Origin: Primula veris
Taxonomy: Eukaryota > Streptophyta > Magnoliopsida > Ericales > Primulaceae
Length of the DNA: 64,000 nt
Direction: 5' to 3'
Assembly (NCBI GenBank): GCA_963682055.1
Contig: OY821747.1
Location: 16,604,258 to 16,668,257, forward strand
In this document: in pieces, positions 11,016-21,839 of the stretch
Numbering within the stretch: position 1 is the first letter of the stretch
Layout: each line of letters opens with the position of its first letter
Made by a program: the position numbers and the translations under genes
Notes under the pieces: model-generated
What the model was told of the DNA's origin: nothing
Seen by the model: only the letters and a program-made list of their open reading frames with translations
Databases searched by the model: none

Positions 11016-11711
11016 TGTTGGTGATTTTAGTATCATCAATGTATTTTAGTAGTAATGTGATTTATTATAGGCCGATGCAATAATGCGTTAAACTCGGAAA
11101 CGAGTTAGGGAAGTGCGGAGTGCACGCTCGTCGAGCCAACGTATAATTGAATATGAATAATTGAAACGGGGTTCCAAGGGGCAGAGCCCCTGGCGGGGTC
11201 CAAGGGGCGAGAGCCCCTGGCTGGGGTCCCGCTGCCAGGACAGCGGGCGGGGTGCGGGGCAGCGCCCCGAGCAAAAATTTTTCCGAACAGTTGCTTCCTT
11301 TCCGGAAAATTTTGAATAGTTGGACCCTTTCCCAACAGTTGCTTCCTTTCCGGAACAGTTGCTTCCTTTCCAGAAAATTTTGAATAGTTGGACCCTTTCC
11401 CAACAGTTGCTTCCTTTCCGGAACAGTTGCTTCCTTTCCGGAACAGTTGCTTGCTTTCAGTTTCGGTTATTGATCTCCTATATAAGAAGGAAGTCATTTG
11501 GCCTCGGTTTTGGTTACAGAAACATATAAGAAAATTCTCTCTACATTTCCTAATCTATTCTCCTTGCCAGAAACAGATTGTTCTTCAAGAATTATCCCCA
11601 CAAAGATTTCGTGAACCCAGGCAATAATAGGGTCGAAATACTTTGTTCGGAAAGTGTACGAACACGATTCTTCGAAGTTATCCAGGATTATCATACCCTA
11701 AATCTCTAACA
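11016..11711 (+). repeat. 3' LTR of the young Copia
   Basis: Starts TGTTGG, ends AACA, 696 bp, with four substitutions relative to the left LTR. It carries the same hairpins, repeat array and TATA box at an offset of 5196. Confidence 0.97.
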
Positions 11712-11784
11712 GTCTTTCTGTGGCGATTGAATAATTAAAACAAACCTGATTTATCATGTCTTTTTGTAGCGATTGAATAATTAA
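11712..11784 (+). repeat. Target duplication and host tandem duplication at the Copia site
   Basis: The right TSD gtctt is at 11712-11716. Around the element a host segment occurs twice. Copy 1 is split by the insertion (5804-5819 plus 11712-11738). Copy 2 is at 11747-11784 with a few differences (for example tctgtggcg versus tttgtagcg). The Copia therefore landed inside the first unit of an older ~45-bp tandem duplication. Confidence 0.8.
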
Positions 11785-11840
11785 TAGAAAGTTAGCATAT
11801 ATAATAAGAGAGAGAGAACCCTACCCTAGCCGCCGAAAGA

Positions 11841-12900
11841 ATGACTTCTCGAAATACTTCGCCGGAGAGAGACAAAAACGCACAACTTATTAAACCGGAT
11901 CCACCAGTGACAAAGTCGCTTGCATCTATAGTAAGTTCTAAACCAAAATCGGAAGTTCCACTAAAATATCTTGAATCTTATAAAGGTGAGCCCATGATAA
12001 GCTACTCTATGGAAGAAATCTAAAAGTTATCAGAACCGTTTAAGTATACGGTTGTAGGTAAATTTTCTCATGGGAAACCTAAGTTAGAAGTGATCAAAAA
12101 AGTTTTTAAAACTTTGGATCTGCAAGCTGATTATCAAATAGGAGTACTAGATGGAAAACATATATTGGTAAGATGTTTTCATGAAGAAGATTTTCAGAGA
12201 TTATGGCTTAAAAAAGAGTGGTATATAGAAGGTAAACCAATGAGAATTTTTAAGTGGTCGTACGTTTTTTATCATGATTTTGAATCAACTATCATCCCTA
12301 TTTGGATCACATTGCCTAAGTTACCCATACATCTTTATAATAAAACTAGCATATTCTCCATAGATAGGGCTTTTGGAACCCCACTAAAGGTAGATGAACC
12401 CACTGCCAAACTTTCTAGACCTGGGCTAGCTCGTATTTGCGTGGAAATAGATTTAGCTCAACCGATTGCAGAAAGGATCCGTATTAACTATGGCAATAAT
12501 GAAGGATTTTGGCAATTTTGTGATCATGAAAATCTACCAGATTATTGTTTTTTTTGCAATAAGTTAGGGCATAAGGTAGATCATTGCTATTTTAAGAAAG
12601 AAGAAAAAAAAAGACAATGCAGAGAAAGATCAAAAAACTGCCCCAGAACACGAGCCCATAAATAAAAAAGCACTTCAAAATAAGAAGAAAGGAAAGGCCA
12701 TTAATAATTTTTACAGAGCCAAAAAATCAACAAAATACCAAGCCAAAGAACCACAGGAAGATCAAGTCAAAGAAAGCACTAAAAATTGGGTTTTGAACAA
12801 ATTCACCAAAGAGGCCATTGCTGCCAAGGATTCACCTGCAAAAATTATTGAAGAAGATTTAGTGGAAAAAGTGCAGAATAAACAACATAATCCATAAATA
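11841..12900 (+). pseudogene. LINE ORF1 (DUF4283 plus zinc knuckle)
   Basis: RNA-binding ORF1 protein of a plant LINE. The frame starts at 11841 (MTSRNTSPERDKN). It meets a TAA at 12021 and reopens in the same frame through 12665. The DUF4283-like part includes LVRCFHEEDFQRLWLKKEWY and PIWITLPKLPIHLY, followed by CX2CX4HX4C (CFFCNKLGHKVDHC) near 12547-12588. A lysine-rich tail continues out of frame to about 12900. At least one stop and one frameshift make it a pseudogene. Confidence 0.88.
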
Positions 12901-13354
12901 ATTCATGTAGAAGTAGAACTAGAAGAGAGAGAGAGGAAGAAATTATATGTGGCACGCTTCCAACTGTCAATGTTACTTCCAGTTCAAATAAGTTACTGCG
13001 ACAACTAAAGTTACTGAGCTAGAAAATAAAGATGAAGTTGGGTTAGGAGATAATAATTACAAGGAAGAAGAAGACAACAATAATGAAATAGAAGAAATTG
13101 CTAGGCTAGAGGAAGAAAGAGAAAAAGGATTGGCTATGATTAAATTCAAGAAAATGCTGAACCAGGTTTATTTAGTAATGTTTCTGATAAGCCAGATGTT
13201 CAAGGTGAAGAAGACAGGGATTGGGAGGATGTTATGTCTAGAAGCCAAAAGAAAAAATCCCAAAAGAGAGATTTTGCAATTCAGAAAAATGCAGAATTCA
13301 AGGAGAATAAAATGAACTTAAGATCCTCTAATGTTGGGGAGAGAAAAAAGCATA

Positions 13355-15944
13355 ATTAATATTTACAACCATAGTTTGGAATGTTAGAGGGGTTGGAAAT
13401 AAAGCTACTTGTAGAATAATTAAAAAGCTCTGTTTGGTTCATAGAGTGGTGCTGTTTGTGTGTATAGAACCTAAGGTGGATGCTTGCAAATTAGAGGAAT
13501 ATAAGGAAATTCTGGGTTTTGAGAAAGCTATGGCTCATAAAGACAATAGAATTTGACTTTTCTACTATGAGGACTTAGAGGTAACAACCGGGTTACAGAT
13601 GAATCAATGTTTTAACTTTGAGGTAAAAGTTCCTTTTATGTCACAAAAGATTTTGGTGTCTATTGTACATGCCAAATGTACTGGTATAGAAACGGAAGTG
13701 TTGTGTGATTTAATGTTGGCAATTTCAATACTGTTTCTTCAAAAAAAGATAAAGTGGGGGGTCTACCTTTAAACTTGAATGCTGCAACAGATTATCTTGA
13801 TTATATGATACTTCTTGGCTGTCAAGAGCTTGATTTTAAGGGATCAAAATTCACCTGGTGGAGCAAAAGAGATGGAGATGGATCTATATTAGAAAGAATG
13901 GACAAGGTCTGTATTAACCAATCATGTGCAAGTTTGTTCCAGGATATTACTTTAGAACATTTGAGCAAAACCAATTCAGATCATAGTACTCTTTTAGTTA
14001 TTTGTAAAACTGATCAAGATCATAAATATAGAAGATTTATTTTTCAGCAATTCTGGACCAATCATAAGGATTTTTTACAAATAGGGAGGGACAATTGGGT
14101 TAATTTTAATGGTGGGAATGCTCTTAATGCCATAGCCCACAATCTTAAAAATTTAAAGAAAATTCTTATTCAGTAGAACAATGATACCTTTGGTAACATT
14201 TTTCAGAGTCTCATTGATAGTGAAGATGAAGTTTTAAGAGTGGAAAAAGTTTTTGAATATGATCCCTCATCTGCAAACAAAGTGGAAATCAATAAACCTG
14301 CTGCCAATCTTAATTATAGGCTAAAGATAGAAGAGGATTTTTGGAATCAAAAAGCTAATATTAAGTGGATCAAGGAAGGTGATGCTAATACAAAGTTTTT
14401 CCATGGGGTAGTAAAAAAAGAAGGGGGAAAAGTTATATTGCAGCTATCAAAAATGAGAAGGGGAAAATTTAACAAACAAAGAAGATATCAAAAAAGAAGT
14501 TGCTAGCTTTTTTCAAAGATTGTTAGCTGCTAATACTAATTCAAATTATACTTATCATAATTTGGATATAATCCCCAAATTTGTAACTGAAGATCAAAAC
14601 AACAAACTTTGTTCCAGAGTAAGTTTAGAGGAGATTAAAAGTGATATATGAGATCTTAATATGAGTTGTGCATCTGGTATGGATGAGTTCAATGGATACT
14701 TCTTCACTACAACTTGGGATATCATAAAAGACGATCTCCTCAAAACTATGAAGTATTTCTTCTCTGTTTCTAACCTCCCAAAAGCTATGTCTTCCACTGT
14801 TATTGCCTTAATTCCTAAGAAAAGTAATCTTGATAATTTCTCATAATACAGACCCATTAGTCTTTGTACCTTTTTTAACAAAGTTATCTCCAAAATTATG
14901 AATACTAGACTATCAGAAGTTATTCCTCTTTTTATTTCAGAAAATCAAAGTGGTTTTGTTAAAAACAGGGATATTGTGGATAACATTCTCTTATCTTAAG
15001 AGTTTATTGCTACTATCAATAATAAATCTAGTGGGAAAAGTTTGGCCTTATAACTTGATACGAAAAAAGCATATGATAAAATCTCTTGGCACTTTCTTAC
15101 TTCTACCTTGAGGAAAATGGGTTTTTCAGAGATCTGCATTGACAGAATTTGGAGGCTAATAGCTTATAAAAATATTTCTGTTCTTGTTAATGGAGCTCCT
15201 ACAGGTTATTTCTCCCCAACTAACGGAGTAAGGCAAGGTGATCCCATTTCAGCAAGTTTGTTCATATTATGTTCTGAAGTTCTCTCTAAAAATCTAAATG
15301 CTCTCTTTCAGAATAAAAACTGGAAGAACTTTAAAGCTCCCATTGGGACACCAATTATTACATACCTGGCATTTGCAGATGATATTATTATTTTTAGTGG
15401 AGCTGATATAAAGTCTATAAATCTTGTCAAAAAAGTTCTGCATATGTATAATGGGGATTCTGGCCAAGAAATAAGTTTGAATAAAAGCTTTGCTTATATT
15501 TCAAAAGGGGTTTTGGAGAAGACTAAACATGAAATATGCAATATTTTGAATATAAAGAGAAAAAAGCCTCATTTTACTTATCTGGGATGTAAGTTGTTTG
15601 CTGGTCACAAGAAGTGTATTATGTTCAATGAGCTTATTCTGAAGATAAGAAAGAAGATTTCAGGCTGGAGAACTCAAAATTTAACAATGGAAGGTAAATT
15701 AACTCTCATTAAATATGTTCTTAGTACTATGCCTATTTACTTCCTAGCAGCTATGAATCCGTCAAAATTAGTAGTTAAAAAAATTGACCAACTGTTAGCT
15801 AATTTCTTTTGGGGTGATATATATGGTAAAAAGAAGAATCATTGGATTAAATGGAAGAATATTTGTAGACATGTACAGGAAGGGGGTCTGTTAGGACCAG
15901 ATTTCTGGTCTAAATTCTATTTGTTGTCTAATGGTTTTCACTAA
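13355..15944 (+). pseudogene. LINE ORF2 (endonuclease and reverse transcriptase)
   Basis: Begins with the endonuclease signature WNVRGVGNKAT near 13377. The C-terminal endonuclease part (FTWWSKRDGDGSILERMDK, then SDHSTLL) is in the 13754-14176 frame. The reverse transcriptase follows: PISLCTFFNKVISKI, NGVRQGDPISASLF near 15215-15260, and the catalytic FADDIIIF near 15371-15394 in the 15108-15944 frame. Stops occur near 13554, 14646, 14844, 14997 and 15049, with several frame changes. The segment downstream of SGWRTQNLTMEGKLTL ends at the boundary with SIRE-type LTR sequence, so the RNase H/zinc-finger part is absent. Confidence 0.9.
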
Positions 15945-15974
15945 ATAATCCTATCTGTTTATTATGAACTAAGA

Positions 15975-17088
15975 CATGTGTTGTTAGGTTTCAAGCAATG
16001 TTGCAACCTCAGTTATAACCTATGTTGATAGGTTTCTAGTAATGTTGCAACCTCAGTTGCAACCACAGTTACAACCTGCTTAGACAGCGTTGGAGGTTTC
16101 AAGTAATGTTGCAACCTTAGTTGCAACCTCAATTCCAACCTGCTGTTCAGCAGAATTCTGTCTAGTTCTGTTAATCTGCATAACTATTCTTTAATAATAA
16201 TTATTTGTTTTAAAGTATGCAGGATATATTCTCATATGATCTTAACAGGTTTAGTATGCGTTTATATTGAGAATATCAAAGTGGTAAGGAAAGATTTCCT
16301 AAAAGATATAAAGAGATTAGTGATGTTTTCTTTACATAGATAATTCTATATATCTATTCTTATGCAAATCTTTGTCACTTGTGTCAATCTTTGTTCCTTA
16401 TCAATTCAGTATGATATGTTTAAGATTGAATGTAATATGGAGTTAAGTGTTTCATATGTATATGAAAAGATATTATCTCTAAAAGAGATTATCTTTATAA
16501 GTTTCCTAGTTAAAGGAAAAGACTAACTCCTATTATCAAGCTTGTTATTAAACAGGAATTACCAATGATGATTGGAGCCAATCCACGCTGAAGAGTTTGC
16601 TCATACATGGAAAGATTGAAGCCAATCAAACAAGTCAAAGCAATCATAAAAGATCTTGAAGCAAGAAGATTGTTTTACTTGTATAAATAGTTTATAACTT
16701 AGCTTGTAAAAAGGTGTGTGTTCTAAATTATAAAGAACCCATTCTTAAGAGAATACACGTGAGCTTTCAAAAGAAAAACAATGGTGGGATGCCATTGATT
16801 TATTAAGTGATAGTTATAAGGTAGGAGCAATATAGAGATAGGCAGAAAAACCTAGAGGGATTCTGAGAGTTTTTCATTAAGACTTGAATCCTATATTGTA
16901 AGCTTTTATAATATCATAATCTGGGTAAGTGCCCCGGAGACGTAGCCTAGTTAGGTGAACTCCGTTGTTAAATGTGCGTGTGATTTATTTCAAGTACATT
17001 TAACCTTTTACAGTTCTGTCCATTAATACACTGGGTTCCAACTGTGGTTGCAACCTCACTTAGAACCTAACTGCAAAACTGCAACTAG
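15975..17088 (+). repeat. SIRE-type LTR (subfamily A), 3' truncated
   Basis: A promoter-bearing LTR-like segment beginning around TGTTGTTAGG. It has many GTTGCAACC/CAGTTGCAACC motifs near both ends and a TATA box (tataaata, 16682-16689). Its 3' half contains a block (ctgggtaagtgccccggag then gtgaactccgttgtt) similar to the corresponding block of the next LTR (ctgagcaagagctcc then cgaactccgttatc near 17290-17335). It is therefore a relative of the SIRE-like LTR that follows, fused to it near 17088. Boundaries are approximate. Confidence 0.55.
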
Positions 17089-17498
17089 GCAGGGTTTGAT
17101 TATGTATTCAGAATTGAAAGTCTATTTCCTTAGAATACAATGCTATTGCTAGAGAGATAGACTTCCGCATGAGCCTATACAGAATAGTTGAGAGAAGTAA
17201 TAGCAATAGCAGTATAGGCTTAAACAGTTAGAGAGCTACTGATTTGTAAGACTCATATACTTATTGTAATCTTTCTCAATATTCTAATCTGAGCAAGAGC
17301 TCCAGAGAGTACAATAGGTCGAACTCCGTTATCAAACGTGCTATGTTCATATCCTTATTCAGTACGTTTGATAGTGTGTGTTTTAAGTTTATAAACGATC
17401 TAGTTTAAGTTGCAACTGAGAATGAATTCACTAAAGCTCAGTTGTAACTGAAACACACGTTAATGCATCTTAGAGTATTAAGACATTTCGTTATTTCA
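17089..17498 (+). repeat. 5' LTR of the SIRE-like Copia, 5' truncated
   Basis: Matches the last ~410 bases of the 3' LTR at about 41832-42244, starting at gggtttgattatg and ending ttatttca. The upstream U3 part and TATA box of the 3' LTR (41486-41831) are absent here. Near the end it carries cagttgtaactgaa, a recurrent motif in this element. Confidence 0.8.
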
Positions 17499-17500
17499 AT

Positions 17501-17512
17501 TGGTATCAGAAC
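17501..17512 (+). other. Primer binding site (initiator tRNA-Met type)
   Basis: TGGTATCAGAAC two bases after the LTR end. It matches the usual plant tRNA-iMet site TGGTATCAGAGC except for one base. Confidence 0.85.
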
Positions 17513-17556
17513 TTCACATCAAACATACTCGATGTGGATCTTGTACTCTAAGAACA

Positions 17557-18964
17557 ATGGATCTAATGGAAGAAGGAAATTCTGGTGGAAAACCACCATT
17601 GCTGAGAGGTGCTACAAACTATGGTTCATAGAAGCTCAAGATGAAGGCATACATCAAGCCGATAGATGAGGAAGCCTGGAGTATGGTTGAAGATGGATGG
17701 ACTCCACCAACTGTGACTTATGCTGAAGAGAATGCATTCAATGTTGTTAAAACAGATTGGACTACTGAACAAAAGGAACGAGCTCTAGGTGATTCAAAGG
17801 CTATGTATGCTCTCTATAATGGGGTAACAGTAAATTTTCTTTCTTTAATTTCTCAATGTGCTAATAGTAAAGATTGCTGGAAAACTTTAGAAGTTATTTT
17901 TGGAGGAACTATAAAGGTTAAAGTCTCTAGATTGCAACAGTTAGCTACTGACTTTAAGGATTTAAAAATGGAAGAAGAAGAAACTGTTGAAAAAACTGGT
18001 TAAGAAAACCCTGAGATGTCTTCCTCCTAGATTTGATATGAAAGTTACTGTTATTGAGGAATCTAGTGAACTTGAGACTATGAAACTAGAAGAGTTAATA
18101 GGAAATTGTAGCACATCTGAGTCTAAGTATTTCAAAAAGCCACATATACGAGGAGCTGACTTACAAGCTAAGAAAGAAAAGTCAGTTGTAACTGAAATTA
18201 AAAGTGCTGATGAAGAATTTGCACATTTTGCTAAAAAAATGCATAATTTTTTTTAAAAGACCATTTAATGATCAGAATGGATATCAAGTTAATAATTATG
18301 AACCTAAGAAGTCTGAAAATAAATGGGTGTCCAAAGACATCTTTTCTAAAAACTTTAAGAGTAAAGATCCTTCTAGCAGTCAAATGCTAAAAGGTATAAA
18401 ATGCAGAGTTTGTGGTGGTCATGGTAATCTTCAGGCAGAATGTGCTAACACGTTGAAGAAAACCATAGCAGCAATGACTGAAATGTCATTTGATGACAGT
18501 GGAAGTGATGGTGAGAGTAGTGAGGAGACTAGGAATTTTTGTGGTTTTGATGCTAAAACTGATGATTTTTCTGATTCTAACTTATTCTCTGAAAGTGATC
18601 CAGATAAAACTAACAATGATTATGACAGTGATGATGAGAAAGTTACCCTGCCAGATGTTGAAAACCAGTATTCAAACTTATTCAAAAAATACAATCTAAG
18701 CATAAAAAAGTGTCAGGAACTTGAAGATAAACTTGCTTTACTAACTCTAGAAAATTATAAGTTAAAGGTTGAATTACAGAAAAGACATATAGAAGCAAAT
18801 GAGCCAGAAAGGAAGATAAAAATGCTCAACACCTCAGCCTCAGAGAGACTGGATGAGATTCTGGTATCCCAAAGGGCTGCTAAGGATAGAAGTGGACTGA
18901 GATACATTGGCTTTAGTGGAAAAGGTACAACAGTGTTTGTAAAATCCACCCAGGAAGAAGCTTA
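17557..18964 (+). pseudogene. SIRE-like gag, broken
   Basis: Gag of the Copia element. The frame starts at 17557 (MDLMEEGNSGGKPP). A TAG at 17629 stands where a Trp is usual, and the frame reopens to 18001. Later parts are in other frames (17987-18256, 18204-18965). Recognisable parts are the UBN2-type core (WTTEQKERALGDSKAMYALYN) and a knuckle at 18402-18443 reading CRVCGGHGNLQAEC, in which the usual zinc-binding His is replaced by Asn. An acidic serine-rich stretch and a heptad-like KCQELEDKLALLTLENYKL segment follow. The frame ends at 18964. Confidence 0.8.
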
Positions 18965-19269
18965 AAGTTCCACCAAAGAAAAGGTAGGTGCAGGTAAGAA
19001 CTCAGTTAAAACTGAAAAGAGGAAATCTCAGTTTTGGTTCAAACCGAGTCAAATACTTAAATCTGCAAAAAAATGCTAGATGAGTCTGCTATTACTGCAA
19101 CATGCCATGACATACAGAGGTCACTTGATTTAAAAGAATCAATAATGAATACTGGAATAAGTCTCTCTATAAGAAAACTGCCAGCCCCAAATCTATTTGG
19201 ATCTGGCAAGTTAAGAAAACTAGTGATGTTACAACTGTTTGTAAAACTGTCACTATAGTTTCTTTAAAA

Positions 19270-19660
19270 GCCACTACTCCTAACTCTTGGTATTTTGACA
19301 GTGGATGGTCCAAACATATGACTGGAAATCCAGACTATCTTGAGAATATAAAGAAGGTAAAAAATAGTACTGTTATTTTTGGGAGTGCTGATACATGTAT
19401 TACCATTGGCAAAGAAACTCTGTGTGTGGAAGGTATACCTAGTATTGAGAATGTGCTTTTGGTTAAAGGTTTGAAAGCCAATCTGATTAGCATTAGTCAA
19501 CTGTGTGCTAGATGTGTGATAGTCGATTTTTCCTAAGAAAAATGTACAATAACTGATTTAAACAAGAATTTTGTCATGTATGGAATCAGATCTGTAGATA
19601 ATTGCTACAGTTTTGAAATTAGAAACCAATTCTAAGAATCTCACTTGTAACCAAGGAAAA
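19270..19660 (+). pseudogene. SIRE-like protease, broken
   Basis: Aspartic protease of the Copia polyprotein. WYFDSGWSKHMTG surrounds the catalytic Asp at 19297-19299; the residue after DSG is Trp where Cys or Ala is usual. VLLVKGLKANLISISQLC follows, typical of the protease-integrase junction. The frame stops near 19533, and the sequence continues with further stops. Confidence 0.75.
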
Positions 19661-21658
19661 CTCAGCTTAGCTGAAATTTGGCACCAAAACCTTGGACATG
19701 TCAACTATAAAACTCTTGGCAAAATTGTTAAATCTGGTGTTGTTCATGAAATTCCTGATATGAATGTCTAGAATCCTGGTACATGTGGTGACTGTGTAAA
19801 AGGCAAATAAATTGAAATGTTTCATAAAATCATGAGTCAGATATACACAACTCATATACTGGAACTCTTCCACATTGACCTTATGTGTCCCATACATACA
19901 CAGAGTTATGGTGGCAAGAGATACATTATAGTTGTGGTGGACAATTTTTCTAGATACTCATGAGTTATTTTTCTGAGAGAAAAATCTGACTTCTATAATG
20001 CTTTTAAAAACCTATGTATCAAACTTTAAAATGAGAAAAACCACACAATTGGAAGGATAGTGAGAATTAAAAGTGATCATGGAAAGTAATTTGAAAACTA
20101 TAAATTTGCTTTTTTCTGTGATGTTGCTGGTATCTCACATGAATTCTCTGCACCTAAAACCCCTCAGCAAAACGGTGTTGTTGAGAGAAAGAACACGACC
20201 ATTCAAGAAATGGCCAGAGTTATGCTAAACTCCAAGAAACTTGCTAAAAGAATGTGGGCAGAAGCAGTTAGCACAACTTGTCACATTTTAATAGAGTCTG
20301 TATTACCAGGGGTGTCAATTTTAATCGATCCGACCCAACGGTTTTTGGGTATTCGGGTAAGGGTTTTAGCGGTTCTCTCATCACCTACGGGTCGGGTCTA
20401 TATAACTTTTTTTTACTTATTTTACCCGACCCATACCCATATTTGTAATGGGTATAACGGTTCTCAGTGCTGGTATTTACCCAAAATACCCAAAATTCGT
20501 AAAATTTATTCTAATTTTCTAGATGTTCTTTTCTAAATGGTATTTTTACATATTGATAATGAATATATTTTTTCAAGTTATTTCTTAACTTGTTAAAAAA
20601 AATAAAAAAATAATGATCTACTATCAATTTTTTTACTTCATATTGCTCAACAATGCATTTGGTTGATTACTGAATCACGTAAACATTACACAGTCACTTA
20701 AAAATTACAAACTAATGGTTCCATTTTTCATTTTCTTAATTACCCATTTTATTGTTAATGATTTCTCTAAATTATTAAGAAAGATAGACTGAATTAAAAA
20801 TAAATCGTAAAACTTGGAATCACAACAAAGATTAACAACCATTTTTTTTATTAAATGGTGGGGAAAACCCATATTTTTATATTATTAATGATAAAAATAT
20901 AAAATTATGGGGAAAAAACCCCACAAGTCATAAAAGAAAAAAAGTAAATGAGCGTCAACTAATGAAAACAAGTATAAGAACATCAGAAAAACTAATTGTT
21001 CAATGTTAAATCTTCAACCGTGTCTTCGCACATATTCAAAAACATTTCATCTTTCTTCACTCGCCGTTGTATGAGTTATTCTTGTGTTCTTTCTCATGCA
21101 TTTTTCTAATTTTCGTTGCACATACATAATATGTATATATATATTTTAAATATGAGTATATATTGCGGTTCTATAGTTCAGGTATGCGAGTCGGTTCCGC
21201 GGATCGGGTCCATGGTATAGAGTTGAGAACCATATCCGCCCCAATAACCAGTGGGGTCGGGTTGGATAGACCCAAAAACGGTTCCGTGACGGGTCTGTTC
21301 TTACGGTTTTTGGGTATTTACGGTGCGGTTTTTGGGTCTTGAGTCTTTTTGACACCTCTATATGTTACTAAAGGGACCACTAAAACTGCTTATGAACTTT
21401 GGAAAGGAAGAAAACCCAATTTGAAATATTTGCATATTTTTGGTTATGTCTGTTATGTGCTAAAATACAGAGAAAATCTGGGTAAGTTTGAACAAAAGAG
21501 TGATGAAGGAATATTTCTTGGCTATGCCACTGATAGTAGAGCCTACATGGTTTATAATTTGAGAACTCAAACTATCATGGAATCTTACAATGTTGTATTT
21601 GATTATGCCAAAGATATAAATGCGTGTACGGGTGAGGATGAAGCAACTAGAACTTGCT
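19660..21658 (+). pseudogene. SIRE-like integrase, broken and split by a hAT insertion
   Basis: WHQNLGHVNYKTL and CGDCVKGK (zinc-binding part) near 19680-19810. The core follows with several stops (near 19770, 19807, 19962, 20028 and 20087). PQQNGVVERKNTTIQEMARVML is at about 20160-20225. The reading then stops at 20306 where a hAT-type element is inserted and resumes at 21369 with GTTKTAYELWKGRKPNL. The right-hand part is open to 21658. The integrase is not functional. Confidence 0.82.
20307..21360. mobile_element. Non-autonomous hAT-type DNA transposon
   Basis: 1054 bp with terminal inverted repeats CAGGGGTGTCAA (20307-20318) and TTGACACCTCTA (21349-21360). It is flanked by an imperfect 8-bp duplication (tgtattac at 20299-20306, tatgttac at 21361-21368; six of eight match). 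Subterminal regions on both sides carry repeated ggtttttgggta and gacggg/cccgac motifs, typical of hAT transposase-binding ends. No transposase frame is present. It interrupts the integrase of the SIRE-like Copia. Confidence 0.85.
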
Positions 21659-21839
21659 AAAATCATGCAAAAAGAAGAAAAACAAGGTTGTAACTGAGAA
21701 TGCTGTAAAGGAGGAAGGATCAGCCGATGATGAAGAAGAAACAATAGAAGAGTAAGTGGATGGGCCAGTTATAACTGAAATCACTCCAGCAGCTGGAATC
21801 AATGCAGAAGATTAAAATTCTCCAGAAAGAAGAATCAGG

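Larger units (their letters stand above)
5820..11711 (+). mobile_element. Full-length young Ty1/Copia LTR retrotransposon
   Basis: A 5892-bp element flanked by the 5-bp duplication gtctt. The 696-bp LTRs start TGTTGG, end AACA, and differ by four substitutions and no indel, about 99.4% identity. The interior runs gag, protease, integrase, reverse transcriptase, RNase H, the Copia order. At typical plant neutral rates this divergence implies insertion a few hundred thousand years ago; that rate is an assumption. The coding frame is broken at three places (near 7425, 8066 and 9612), so this copy as read is not autonomous. It is inserted in one copy of a short tandemly duplicated host sequence. 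Confidence 0.97.
11826..15944 (+). mobile_element. Decayed L1-type LINE, 3' end missing
   Basis: A plant L1-like non-LTR retrotransposon: an ORF1 with a DUF4283-type domain and zinc knuckle, then an ORF2 with an apurinic-type endonuclease and a reverse transcriptase. Numerous stops and frame changes show it is inactive. It begins near the ccctaccctagccgccg leader before the ORF1 start. Similarity is lost shortly after GGLLGPDFWSKF near 15900, before the zf-RVT/RNase H region and poly(A) tail expected in such elements. LINE copies usually lose the 5' end; here the 3' end is lost, and SIRE-type LTR sequence starts just after. No target duplication could be set. Confidence 0.9.
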
